Shown one piece after another: positions 1 through 5,835 of a stretch of DNA of 7,517 nucleotides (positions within the stretch are counted from its first letter, which is position 1; every line of letters begins with the position of its first letter). Under the pieces are notes generated by a model, which did no database searches, was not told the origin of the DNA, and saw nothing but the letters and a program-made list of their open reading frames with translations. The position numbers and the translations under genes were made by a program. Location of the stretch: assembly GCA_947627405.1 (NCBI GenBank), contig CANQVY010000059.1:1-7517 (forward strand), written 5' to 3'. The stretch comes from an uncultured Bacilli bacterium (lineage in GTDB: Bacteria > Bacillota_I > Bacilli_A > RF39 > UBA660).

Positions 1-39
1 TAAGCGAAGCCAGAACAGTAAGCCTTTTAGGCGTCAGAG
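1..39. other. GC-richer window-edge fragment, unidentified
   Basis: About half G+C, clearly richer than the rest of the window. Plus-strand frame 3 is open from the edge to a TAA at 102-104 and reads SEARTVSLLGVREKPP near its start. It runs straight through the terminator hairpin, so it could be the tail of a plus-strand gene or simply a chance frame. A small GCCT-TTT-AGGC hairpin lies at 22-32, so a structured RNA end or the right end of a mobile element is also possible. I do not recognise it. Confidence 0.2.
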
Positions 40-63
40 AAAAACCCCCAGTTTTACTGGGGG
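40..63 (-). terminator. Rho-independent terminator of the minus-strand operon
   Basis: CCCCCAGT (45-52), a TTT loop, then ACTGGGGG (56-63) form a perfect 8-bp stem. Read on the minus strand the stem is followed at once by TTTTT (44-40). It lies about 40 bases past the stop of the last operon gene, where a terminator is expected. Read on the plus strand a looser T-rich stretch begins about eight bases after the stem, so some termination in that direction is possible. Confidence 0.85.
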
Positions 64-104
64 ATATTTACTTTTTTCTTTATAGTATACTTTTTATAAA
101 ATAA

Positions 105-1220
105 TTACTTTAGTGTAAATTTAGCTTCTTCTTTAATTTCACCAGTTTCAACATCATATTCTGAATGTTCAGTTCCAGAAACCATATCAGGTCCATAACC
201 TGAACATAGCCTATTTGCTAATGTTTCTACATTATTTGAATCTTTCCATAAATATTTAACAGTTTTAAATCCTCTACCAAAACCATAACAATATTTTGAT
301 ATATTAGCATTTTTTATATATTCAATCATTTCTTTTTTTGCTTCTTCTTTTTCTATACCAGTTGATTCTACAACTCTTTGTGCATAATTTGCTAATTCAA
401 AATCATTATCAGCAACTAAGTCTGCAAATTCTCCCCAAGCATCATAATTTCTATTAAATTCTATTTTTTTAATATCCGATAGTTTTTTGATATTTTTACT
501 AACTTCTTCAATAAATTCTTTTTTACTTTGTGCTAATTGTTTTTGGAATTCATGATATTCCTCATATTCTTCCTCATATTCTTCATCTTCTGGTTCATCA
601 TAATCTTCCATTCCAAAATGAATTTTACTATCATTTTCTACATTATCAACTAATAATTTGCATAGTTCAACGACATTTGTAGCTCCAAATATTGTTTTAT
701 TATCTAATGATGATTCAAATGATTTTGGTTTTAATTCTTGGTCTGTCAAAAAGTCTATATATAATTCTGGAGCAATTTCATTAGAATATTTTTCATCAAC
801 CCTTTCTACAAAACTAACAAAACATTTACAATTTCCTTTTTTATATTTTGAATATAAATCGTGATACTTTTGTCCCTTTAAATGACCAATAACTATTTCT
901 TTATATATAACATCTATATTGTTATTATTACTTTTTCTCAACTTCAATATAGTTCCTACATGAAGTTCATTAATTGTTTTGCAAATTACTGAATCATGAA
1001 TATTAGCAGAAATAACATATTGAGTGTCATCATGATTTTTTGTATTTGTTTTTAAATCTCTTAACGAATAAATGAAACTAGATTCACCACCATCGTCTGG
1101 ACTATATTCATAAGGATCATCAATATAAGTGTACTTTTTGTTATTTTTATCAATAATATTTATTTTTACTACAAAACTACTACTGCTTGAGTTTGTTACA
1201 AAATCAGTTCTTATTTTCAT
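105..1220 (-). CDS. Uncharacterised protein with MKIRTDFVTNSSSSSF N-terminus (371 aa)
   Basis: Last gene of the minus-strand operon; function unknown. I place the start at ATG 1220 because AAAGGA sits about 8 bases upstream and because the product then begins MKIRTDFVTNSSSSSF, matching the start of the gene at 3061-2240. The longer frame to 1247 would put the ribosome binding site inside the coding region. There is no signal peptide or transmembrane segment, so it is probably cytoplasmic. After the Ser-rich start come a beta-rich region (residues 17-160), a very acidic Asp/Glu/Tyr stretch at about 205-224, and a charged helical part. The end, with EYDVETGE, resembles the end of the 273-aa paralog. 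Its start overlaps the preceding gene by 17 bases, indicating translational coupling. Proteins opening with similar FVxNSSSSSF motifs are, from memory, widespread hypotheticals. A role as substrate of the operon's radical SAM enzyme is inference. Confidence 0.85.
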   Translation of the reverse strand: MKIRTDFVTNSSSSSFVVKINIIDKNNKKYTYIDDPYEYSPDDGGESSFIYSLRDLKTNTKNHDDTQYVISANIHDSVICKTINELHVGTILKLRKSNNNNIDVIYKEIVIGHLKGQKYHDLYSKYKKGNCKCFVSFVERVDEKYSNEIAPELYIDFLTDQELKPKSFESSLDNKTIFGATNVVELCKLLVDNVENDSKIHFGMEDYDEPEDEEYEEEYEEYHEFQKQLAQSKKEFIEEVSKNIKKLSDIKKIEFNRNYDAWGEFADLVADNDFELANYAQRVVESTGIEKEEAKKEMIEYIKNANISKYCYGFGRGFKTVKYLWKDSNNVETLANRLCSGYGPDMVSGTEHSEYDVETGEIKEEAKFTLK

Positions 1221-1240
1221 TTGATTTTTCCTTTCTTTCA
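1182..1240 (-). repeat. 59-bp repeat, copy B (ribosome binding site plus first 13 codons)
   Basis: This 59-base stretch matches the one at 3023-3081 at 55 of 59 positions by eye. It runs from TGAAAG upstream of the ribosome binding site through the codons for MKIRTDFVTNSSS. Similarity falls sharply after it. Two of the mismatches are silent third positions (ACT/ACA, AAC/AAT) and two lie in the untranslated part. Confidence 0.8.
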
Positions 1241-2217
1241 ATATCAAAATTATTATCTAATTCAATTACACTTTCAACTAAATAATTATCCATAAATTTA
1301 GTTGTTCCCATAATCCAATTACAATTATATATATTTTCTAAAACTTCATCAATTTTAATAATCAAATCATTTTTGTCTATTAAATTGATTTTTGTCTTGT
1401 ATAATTCACCCGAAATGTTAAAGGCTAAATTAAGATGCTCATCAAGCCAAAATACTACTTTTCTTGTTTTAATTATTGAAAAACATTTTTCCAAAATATT
1501 AATTGCTTCTTCATATTTTGATGCATCACTTTTAGTCTCAAGGAATTCTTTTATAGCTAGAGTTCTATCAATGCAATAATTAAATGAACAATTTTCGTTT
1601 CCTTTAATTTTGGCTTTGGAATTTTCTATCACAATATTAAGTAAAGATTTACAATCGGTAAAATTTTTCAAATCTATATTTTTTATTGTACCACCAATCA
1701 CAATTTTTTCGACACCATCTAATTGTTTGTAAAATGAAGATGACATTTTATCTACGCCATAAGGTAATTCTATAGTTTTGGAATATTCTTTAATTCCCGT
1801 TACAGCTACAACATCAGACTTTTCTCTATATTCAAGTATTAAATTATTTAACTTTTGTATTTCTTTGTCTATATCAAGTTTGGCATCTAAACATTTTTGT
1901 TTAACAATTTCCTCAGCAAGTTGTGCATTTTTGCTAGTTTTAGTAATTTTAAGTTCTTTTGGAACTTTTATTGGTTTTTCCTTCTTTTTCAAGATATTTT
2001 GTTGATATAAATAGTCTTTTAAAGTCATTTCAAATAATTCATTAGCACGATTGGCCAAGGTCTTAATTTTACCTGCATAATTTGGTTCGTTCTCTTGTAA
2101 TTCTTTTATACTAGAAAAAATTGGGTTAGAAGAATACTTGTTTTTTAAATAGTCTATTATTTCATAAAAATCATTTGCTGGTCTTCCGCCAAGATTTTTG
2201 TCGTTATTATTATTCAT
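1204..2217 (-). CDS. Uncharacterised protein with GGRP N-terminus (337 aa)
   Basis: Third operon gene; I do not recognise the family. The start is placed at ATG 2217, preceded at 11 bases by AAAGGA; the frame continues to 2253 but has no ribosome binding site there. The N-terminus carries GGRPANDF, then a helical region (about 15-75), a lysine-rich linker (78-96) and a probable coiled-coil helix (about 98-135). Residues around 168-198, with VEKIVIGGTIKN and CKSLLNIVIEN, have the spacing of a BspA-type leucine-rich repeat, but only weakly. No signal peptide or membrane segment is visible. It begins 22 bases after the preceding stop and its TGA overlaps the start of the 371-aa gene. It lacks the NSSS motif, so it may be an accessory partner (scaffold or DNA-binding) rather than a substrate. 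That role is a guess. Confidence 0.8.
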   Translation of the reverse strand: MNNNNDKNLGGRPANDFYEIIDYLKNKYSSNPIFSSIKELQENEPNYAGKIKTLANRANELFEMTLKDYLYQQNILKKKEKPIKVPKELKITKTSKNAQLAEEIVKQKCLDAKLDIDKEIQKLNNLILEYREKSDVVAVTGIKEYSKTIELPYGVDKMSSSFYKQLDGVEKIVIGGTIKNIDLKNFTDCKSLLNIVIENSKAKIKGNENCSFNYCIDRTLAIKEFLETKSDASKYEEAINILEKCFSIIKTRKVVFWLDEHLNLAFNISGELYKTKINLIDKNDLIIKIDEVLENIYNCNWIMGTTKFMDNYLVESVIELDNNFDIERKEKSNENKN

Positions 2218-2239
2218 ATTTTTAACTATCCTTTCTCTT

Positions 2240-3061
2240 CTAAATATCACCATAAAGTAATAATTTTCTTGAACTCATCGTTTTCCCTTTAACATCAATT
2301 ATGTATTCTATAGAATATGTACCATTCCAATGAGATCTATTAAGTTTTCCATTAAGATATTTTTCAATAGTTTGCATTAATTCTTCTGATGAAGCAATCC
2401 ATAAACAATTCATTTCATCTGATAAGGTATATTCGTTATCATGAATTGGTAGTTCAGGAGCTGAATTAATAAATTCAAACATTTCATTTACTATATTATT
2501 TTTTTCATTTAAGCTAGCATTCTGATATTTTTTCTTATATTCTTTAAGTTCTAGAACATCATTCCAATCAATCCACATCGCTGAATCTCCTGAACCAAAT
2601 TTTTCATTTTGAATAGTAATTGTTTTTAAGTTTTCCAAAGTTATCTTTTGTGATTTATATTGCTTTTTAAACTTAAAAATCGTATTTGGTGCAACATCAG
2701 AAACTGAAACTGTTTTTCCCTCATAAAATTCATCTATAGCTTCTTGATCATCTTCATCTTCCGGATAATCATCCATATCTCTCCAACCATCAATTTTTGC
2801 GGTTGAAAACAAAAGATTAGTTAACTGATCAATATTTTTCATTAAACTAAGATTATACTTTTCAAACTTAATGTCGTTTTTAATTTCATGAGGTATTAAA
2901 AAGATGTTACTAGCTGTCATATCTCCATCATCAGAAAAACAAGTTTCCTCGCTTACCGCAAGTTCCATTTTAGCATTTTTTCCTTCTTCACTTTCATAAG
3001 TTATTTCTAAAATATAATTTGCACTGCTTGAATTTGTTACAAAATCTGTTCTTATTTTCAT
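2240..3061 (-). CDS. Uncharacterised protein with MKIRTDFVTNSSS N-terminus (273 aa)
   Basis: Second operon gene, directly after the radical SAM gene. The radical SAM TAA and this ATG are separated by one base (TAAAATG), so the two are almost certainly translated together. The start at 3061 has AAGGAAGG about 8 bases upstream; an in-frame GTG at 3082 is part of that site and is rejected. The protein starts MKIRTDFVTNSSSANY, so the serine run is shorter than in the 371-aa paralog, but an aromatic residue is kept at position 16. Further parallels are SDDGD (about 43-47), an acidic stretch (about 96-113), a segment around VSVSDVAPNTIFKFKK matching KTINELHVGTILKLRK of the paralog, and a similar C-terminal strand. 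It has no signal peptide or membrane helix. Function is unknown; it may be a modification substrate. Confidence 0.85.
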   Translation of the reverse strand: MKIRTDFVTNSSSANYILEITYESEEGKNAKMELAVSEETCFSDDGDMTASNIFLIPHEIKNDIKFEKYNLSLMKNIDQLTNLLFSTAKIDGWRDMDDYPEDEDDQEAIDEFYEGKTVSVSDVAPNTIFKFKKQYKSQKITLENLKTITIQNEKFGSGDSAMWIDWNDVLELKEYKKKYQNASLNEKNNIVNEMFEFINSAPELPIHDNEYTLSDEMNCLWIASSEELMQTIEKYLNGKLNRSHWNGTYSIEYIIDVKGKTMSSRKLLLYGDI

Positions 3062-3081
3062 TTTATTTTTCCTTCCTTTCA
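3023..3081 (-). repeat. 59-bp repeat, copy A (ribosome binding site plus first 13 codons)
   Basis: Partner of the repeat at 1182-1240. It also overlaps the last codons and stop of the radical SAM gene, so the same bases encode that enzyme's C-terminus (CERKEK) and the ribosome binding site of the next gene. Confidence 0.8.
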
Positions 3082-4130
3082 CACAAAACTATTTCTGGCA
3101 TTAATGGACATCCACCCATACATAAATTTCTAATTTTACAATTTGGACAAGATTTTAATAATATCTTTCTAAAATTATTAAACTTATTACTATTCCATGC
3201 TTCTTCGATTGTTGTTGGTTTTAGTTGTATTTCATAATTTTTACTTTTATCAAAACTGCAAGGTACCATTTTCATGTCTGAACCTATATAGCAACTATAT
3301 CTAGCAGCTTCACAAGTATCAAGTGATTCAAACATTACATTTTTACAAAAATTAATCGCTCCTGGAACATTACAACTATCCATTCCAATTTTAAAGGGAT
3401 GTTTTTTATCAATTAACTTAAAAAATTTTTTTACCTTTTCGTCAGTTACAGATAACATATTATTTTTTTTGCCTAAACCGACTGGTTTATGTAAAAGAAA
3501 TATTACTGCATTTATTCCTTTGGGAAAATCATTTTTTTCTAATCTTTCTATTGCTTCATCTATTGTATTCTTTCCAACAACATAATGAATGTTAGTCTTA
3601 ACATCTGCATCTAATAATATTTGAATTGCATTTAAAGTATATTCACTTCTATACCAACTTACAGCTACAGCCCCGCAATATTTTTTACATATTTTGGCAA
3701 TATCTTTTGTCATTCCATAACCAGATGTAGTAAAGTTAGGGACTAATCCATATTTTCTTGTAATTTTTAATAAATCCTCAAATTTTTCGTGTTGATCTGG
3801 ATCTCCTCTTCCACCTAAAGCCAACTGATTACATTTTCCTTGGCATTGCTGACATATCCAAGTGAAATTTTCTACACTCATATTTTCTTCTTCTATACCT
3901 AATCCATTTTGATAACATCCTATTCCAGCTTTAACACATAATCCTGTTTTGCCATGAATGCAATGTCCCATAACTCCAACATCAATCAAATGGGGAAATG
4001 AAGCCATAAATGGATCTACACCTGTATCATTTCCATTTTCATCTAATATTCCTGTTCTAATATAAGTACCAGTTTCAGTATCAAATGCTGTTTTGAAACA
4101 ATATTGTTCATCTTTTATTACATACTTCAT
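3063..4130 (-). CDS. Radical SAM/SPASM-domain protein (355 aa)
   Basis: First gene of the operon. ATG 4130 is preceded by GAGGAG at 7 bases. It is probably a cytoplasmic iron-sulfur enzyme using S-adenosylmethionine radical chemistry. A barrel start (FPHLIDVGVMGHC, 45-57) leads to C57, C65 and C72 followed by Tyr73. This is CX7CX6C, not the canonical CX3CX2C. A second cluster, C93-X2-C96-X3-C100, precedes ALGGRGDP (104-111), which sits where the SAM-binding GGE-type motif belongs. Later strands include NFTTSG and KTNIHYVVG. The C-terminus shows a SPASM pattern: C280, C291, then C328-X2-C331-X5-C337-X3-C341 and C350, expected to bind auxiliary iron-sulfur clusters. SPASM enzymes commonly modify peptides or proteins (for example sulfatase or RiPP maturases). 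The two following NSSS proteins are the natural candidate substrates, but that is inferred from context alone. Confidence 0.88.
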   Translation of the reverse strand: MKYVIKDEQYCFKTAFDTETGTYIRTGILDENGNDTGVDPFMASFPHLIDVGVMGHCIHGKTGLCVKAGIGCYQNGLGIEEENMSVENFTWICQQCQGKCNQLALGGRGDPDQHEKFEDLLKITRKYGLVPNFTTSGYGMTKDIAKICKKYCGAVAVSWYRSEYTLNAIQILLDADVKTNIHYVVGKNTIDEAIERLEKNDFPKGINAVIFLLHKPVGLGKKNNMLSVTDEKVKKFFKLIDKKHPFKIGMDSCNVPGAINFCKNVMFESLDTCEAARYSCYIGSDMKMVPCSFDKSKNYEIQLKPTTIEEAWNSNKFNNFRKILLKSCPNCKIRNLCMGGCPLMPEIVLCERKEK

Positions 4131-4180
4131 ATCGATGCTCCTCGTAAAAAATAAATTAATTCAAAAATTTCTTCAATGTA

Positions 4181-4189
4181 ATTATATCA
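4181..4189 (-). promoter_or_regulatory. Extended -10 promoter of the radical SAM operon
   Basis: The minus strand reads TG-A-TATAAT here, a perfect -10 with an extended TGn. A -35 at the right distance is poor (TATAAA at 4209-4204), which is tolerated with an extended -10. Transcription would start near 4174, leaving a leader of about 45 bases before ATG 4130. No other good promoter is seen before the operon. Confidence 0.55.
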
Positions 4190-4228
4190 TGAAAAAAGCC
4201 AAATTTATATGTTAATTAGTTAATAGAC

Positions 4229-4270
4229 TTGAAAAAAACAAAAGTTATTACGGTTAAGAGTAATAACTTT
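4229..4270 (-). terminator. Inverted repeat resembling a minus-strand terminator
   Basis: AAAGTTATTAC (4241-4251) and GTAATAACTTT (4260-4270) pair perfectly over 11 bp around an 8-base loop. On the minus strand the hairpin is followed by TTTTGTTTTTTTC, the form of an intrinsic terminator. On the plus strand no T-run follows. No minus-strand gene that would need it is visible upstream. It could shield the radical SAM promoter from antisense reading, be left over from a lost gene, or act as an operator for the plus-strand gene. Confidence 0.5.
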
Positions 4271-4296
4271 GCAAAGATATGAAAATAATATGTAAT
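4269..4296 (+). promoter_or_regulatory. Possible promoter of the ATPase remnant
   Basis: TTGCAA (4269-4274), 16 bases, then TGTAAT (4291-4296). The spacing and -10 are the same as in the promoter before the Cys-rich gene. The start point would lie only about 14 bases before ATG 4317, which is tight against the AGAGG ribosome binding site, so confidence is low. Confidence 0.25.
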
Positions 4297-4316
4297 ATAA
4301 CTAGAGGTAATTGATA

Positions 4317-4529
4317 ATGCTTTTAAGAGAAGATTATTTATCTAGAATAAGAGGATTTTATGACTCAAATTTAATTAAAATATTAGAAGGTATTAGAAGA
4401 TGTGGTAAATCAGTAATTTTAAGTCAAATTAAAGATGAATTAAAAGAACAAGGTAAAGCTGATGAAAACCATATTATTTTTATTAATTTTGAATTTATAG
4501 AATATGAGAAATTAAATAAGAGTATATAA
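4317..4529 (+). pseudogene. Truncated AAA-type ATPase, DUF4143-associated family (70 aa)
   Basis: The product begins MLLREDYLSRIRGFYDSNLI and carries GIRRCGKS, a Walker A (P-loop) motif, at about residues 27-34, followed by HIIFINFEFIEYEKL, a typical next strand of this family. Full-length members are around 400 aa, with Walker B, sensor regions and a C-terminal DUF4143 domain. Here the frame stops after 70 residues, and a promoter for the next gene begins 13 bases later, so everything after the first strand is gone. ATG 4317 follows AGAGG (4303-4307); a TTG at 4311 is a weaker alternative. As it stands it could not be a working ATPase, so I call it a remnant rather than a gene. Confidence 0.75.
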
Positions 4530-4542
4530 ATTATTTAGTTTA

Positions 4543-4570
4543 TTGACAAAAATAACGACTTTATTGTAAT
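4543..4570 (+). promoter_or_regulatory. Promoter of the Cys-rich surface protein gene
   Basis: Consensus -35 TTGACA (4543-4548), a 16-base spacer and TGTAAT (4565-4570), one mismatch from TATAAT. Transcription would start near 4577, giving a very short leader before the AGGTGA ribosome binding site (4584-4589). Confidence 0.6.
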
Positions 4571-4594
4571 ATTATATCAAGATAGGTGATTGGT

Positions 4595-5584
4595 ATGAAA
4601 AAATATGTTTTTTTTATTGCTTCGTGTATAATGTGTATTTTTATTGGTTTATGTAAAATTAGTGCTAAAGATATTTCTTTAAATGATATTGTCGATAATT
4701 TAAAAGAGACAACTTCTTATACTTCTAATTTAATTGAAGGTCATTTTGTCAATATAAAAAATGCTAGTGATAATTTGAATATTACATATGGAACTAATTG
4801 GGATGATAGAGAAAATTATACTTGTAATTTAAAATTTACTTATAAAGATCAAGTATTAGAATATCAAAAAGATAATGGTGAAAGTGATTCTTGTGCTATG
4901 CGGAATACTGAATGGTTTACTGATATTTTAAGAGTGGTTGGTCGTTTACTTAAAGTAGATGAAACGGAATTGATAAATTGGTTTAAAGACGTAAAAGCAA
5001 GTGAATTAGAAAAATTAACCATGGAAAATAATGGAATGAAAGTAGAAGTAAAAGATGTTAATGTTTCATCTTCAGTCTTTCGTTATTTTTTAAAATTTGA
5101 AATAGATTTTAAAAATTTTAATTACAATAATAAGTTATGTTTTTGTCCAGTAACTAGTTTAAATGAAAACAGAAATATAACTAATTATGTTACTGGTGAT
5201 ATGACATGTGCGGATGCTAAGAAAAAATATTGTCAGGAAAAGGAAGTATGTACTTGTCCAGCTAATAAATTAAATGCTTATGAGGATTTAAGTTCAAAAA
5301 TGCAAACTGATAATATAAATTGTAATGAGGCTCAGAAAAAATATTGCCAAGAAAAAGATGTATGTACTTGTCCAGCTGATAAATTAAATGCTTATGAGGA
5401 TTTAAGTTCAAAAATGCAAACTGATAATATAAATTGCAATGAAGCTCAGAAAAAATATTGTCAGGAAAAAGTTTATCAAAATCCCAAAACCAGAGATACA
5501 AATATTATTACTTTTTTAATATTAGCTATTATTACTTTTTCAGTATCTTGTTATAGTTTTTTAAAAATATTTAAAACTAAATAA
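4595..5584 (+). CDS. Secreted Cys-rich repeat protein with sortase-like C-terminal signal (329 aa)
   Basis: Function unknown; likely cell-surface. ATG 4595 follows AGGTGA by 5 bases; the in-frame GTG at 4586 lies within that site and is rejected. Residues 1-24 are a signal peptide (KK, a long hydrophobic core, likely cleavage after ISA). Residues 25-180 form a unique domain with several possible N-glycosylation-type sequons of no known meaning here. Residues 182-292 hold three tandem modules, each with CxCP, then C, then C before QEK. The first is diverged (182-218); the next two (219-256, 257-292) are nearly identical. The C-terminus has NPKTRD (296-301), a hydrophobic helix (304-322) and a Lys-rich tail, the layout of a sortase sorting signal of the NPKTG/NPQTG type, with Arg in place of Gly. 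It could equally be a plain membrane anchor. The evenly spaced cysteines suggest disulfide-stabilised modules. Confidence 0.8.
   Translation: MKKYVFFIASCIMCIFIGLCKISAKDISLNDIVDNLKETTSYTSNLIEGHFVNIKNASDNLNITYGTNWDDRENYTCNLKFTYKDQVLEYQKDNGESDSCAMRNTEWFTDILRVVGRLLKVDETELINWFKDVKASELEKLTMENNGMKVEVKDVNVSSSVFRYFLKFEIDFKNFNYNNKLCFCPVTSLNENRNITNYVTGDMTCADAKKKYCQEKEVCTCPANKLNAYEDLSSKMQTDNINCNEAQKKYCQEKDVCTCPADKLNAYEDLSSKMQTDNINCNEAQKKYCQEKVYQNPKTRDTNIITFLILAIITFSVSCYSFLKIFKTK
5138..5470 (+). repeat. Tandem repeat of 114 bp (38 aa), three modules
   Basis: Modules start at TGT 5138 (diverged, 111 bp), 5249 and 5363. The last two differ at only about five bases over 108, mostly silent, so they arose by a recent duplication. 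Each module places cysteines at positions 1, 3, 25 and 33 (24 and 32 in the diverged first module, which is one codon shorter). Confidence 0.85.
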
Positions 5585-5617
5585 TTTAATTTTTTGAAAT
5601 TGTTTAATTTACTTAAA

Positions 5618-5642
5618 AAAATAAAATACGATATTTTATTTT
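5618..5642 (+). terminator. AT-only hairpin after the Cys-rich gene
   Basis: AAAATAAAATA (5618-5628), a CGA loop, then TATTTTATTTT (5632-5642) pair perfectly over 11 bp, starting 33 bases after the stop codon. The position suits a terminator, but a stem with no G-C pairs is weak and could arise by chance in such AT-rich DNA. Confidence 0.35.
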
Positions 5643-5752
5643 CTATAGTTACGGTATAGGTATAATGTTGATTGTCTATTCTTATAAAATGCATCTAACC
5701 AAAACTCTTCATCAATCGTATAAAGATAATAATATTTACATATATTTGGTTT
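5636..5752 (-). pseudogene. Possible decayed minus-strand coding fragment
   Basis: A 38-codon open stretch ending at TAA 5638-5636 reads YLYTIDEEFWLDAFYKN in its middle, with a residue make-up more like real protein than random AT-rich translation. Just upstream a different minus frame, with an ATG near 5782, reads MYKQIIERTKNQIYV, so one frameshift would join the two. I cannot assign a family; chance is a serious alternative. Confidence 0.2.
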
Positions 5753-5799
5753 TTAGTTCTCTCTATAATTTGTTTATACATTTGAAAAGTGATTTGTAA

Positions 5800-5832
5800 A
5801 AAAATCTCAAGAATTTATTTCTTGAGATTTTT
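5800..5832 (+). terminator. Bidirectional rho-independent terminator
   Basis: AAAAATCTCAAGAA (5800-5813), a TTTAT loop, then TTCTTGAGATTTTT (5819-5832) form a perfect 14-bp stem. Five Ts end the plus-strand arm, and on the minus strand the arm runs into seven Ts. It can stop reading from the Cys-rich gene and insulates the next promoter, which begins directly after it. Confidence 0.7.
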
Positions 5833-5835
5833 AGG

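Noticed and set aside
658..864. Plus-strand open frame of 68 codons
   Set aside because: Antisense to the 371-aa gene, no ribosome binding site, Ser/Phe/Leu-rich as expected for the reverse of an AT-rich gene.
1204..1206. Mycoplasma-type code with TGA as tryptophan
   Set aside because: TGA ends the 337-aa frame at a sensible overlap, and tryptophans are encoded by TGG in all genes.
1373..2005. Two plus-strand open frames (1373-1579 and 1778-2005)
   Set aside because: Both lie opposite the 337-aa gene and have shadow-type composition and no start signals.
3019..3237. Plus-strand open frame of 72 codons
   Set aside because: Opposite the radical SAM C-terminus and the next gene's start; the minus-strand genes have clear motifs.
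105..4130. Classical RiPP cluster (short precursor, radical SAM, protease/transporter)
   Set aside because: No short precursor, peptidase or transporter is present; the motif carriers are large proteins.
4616..4627. Possible lipobox (IASC at residues 8-11 of the Cys-rich protein)
   Set aside because: Too close to the N-terminus, and the hydrophobic core continues past it; an ordinary signal peptide cut after ISA fits better.
5262..5501. Minus-strand frame with internally repeated sequence
   Set aside because: The repetition only mirrors the 114-bp tandem repeat of the plus-strand Cys-rich gene.
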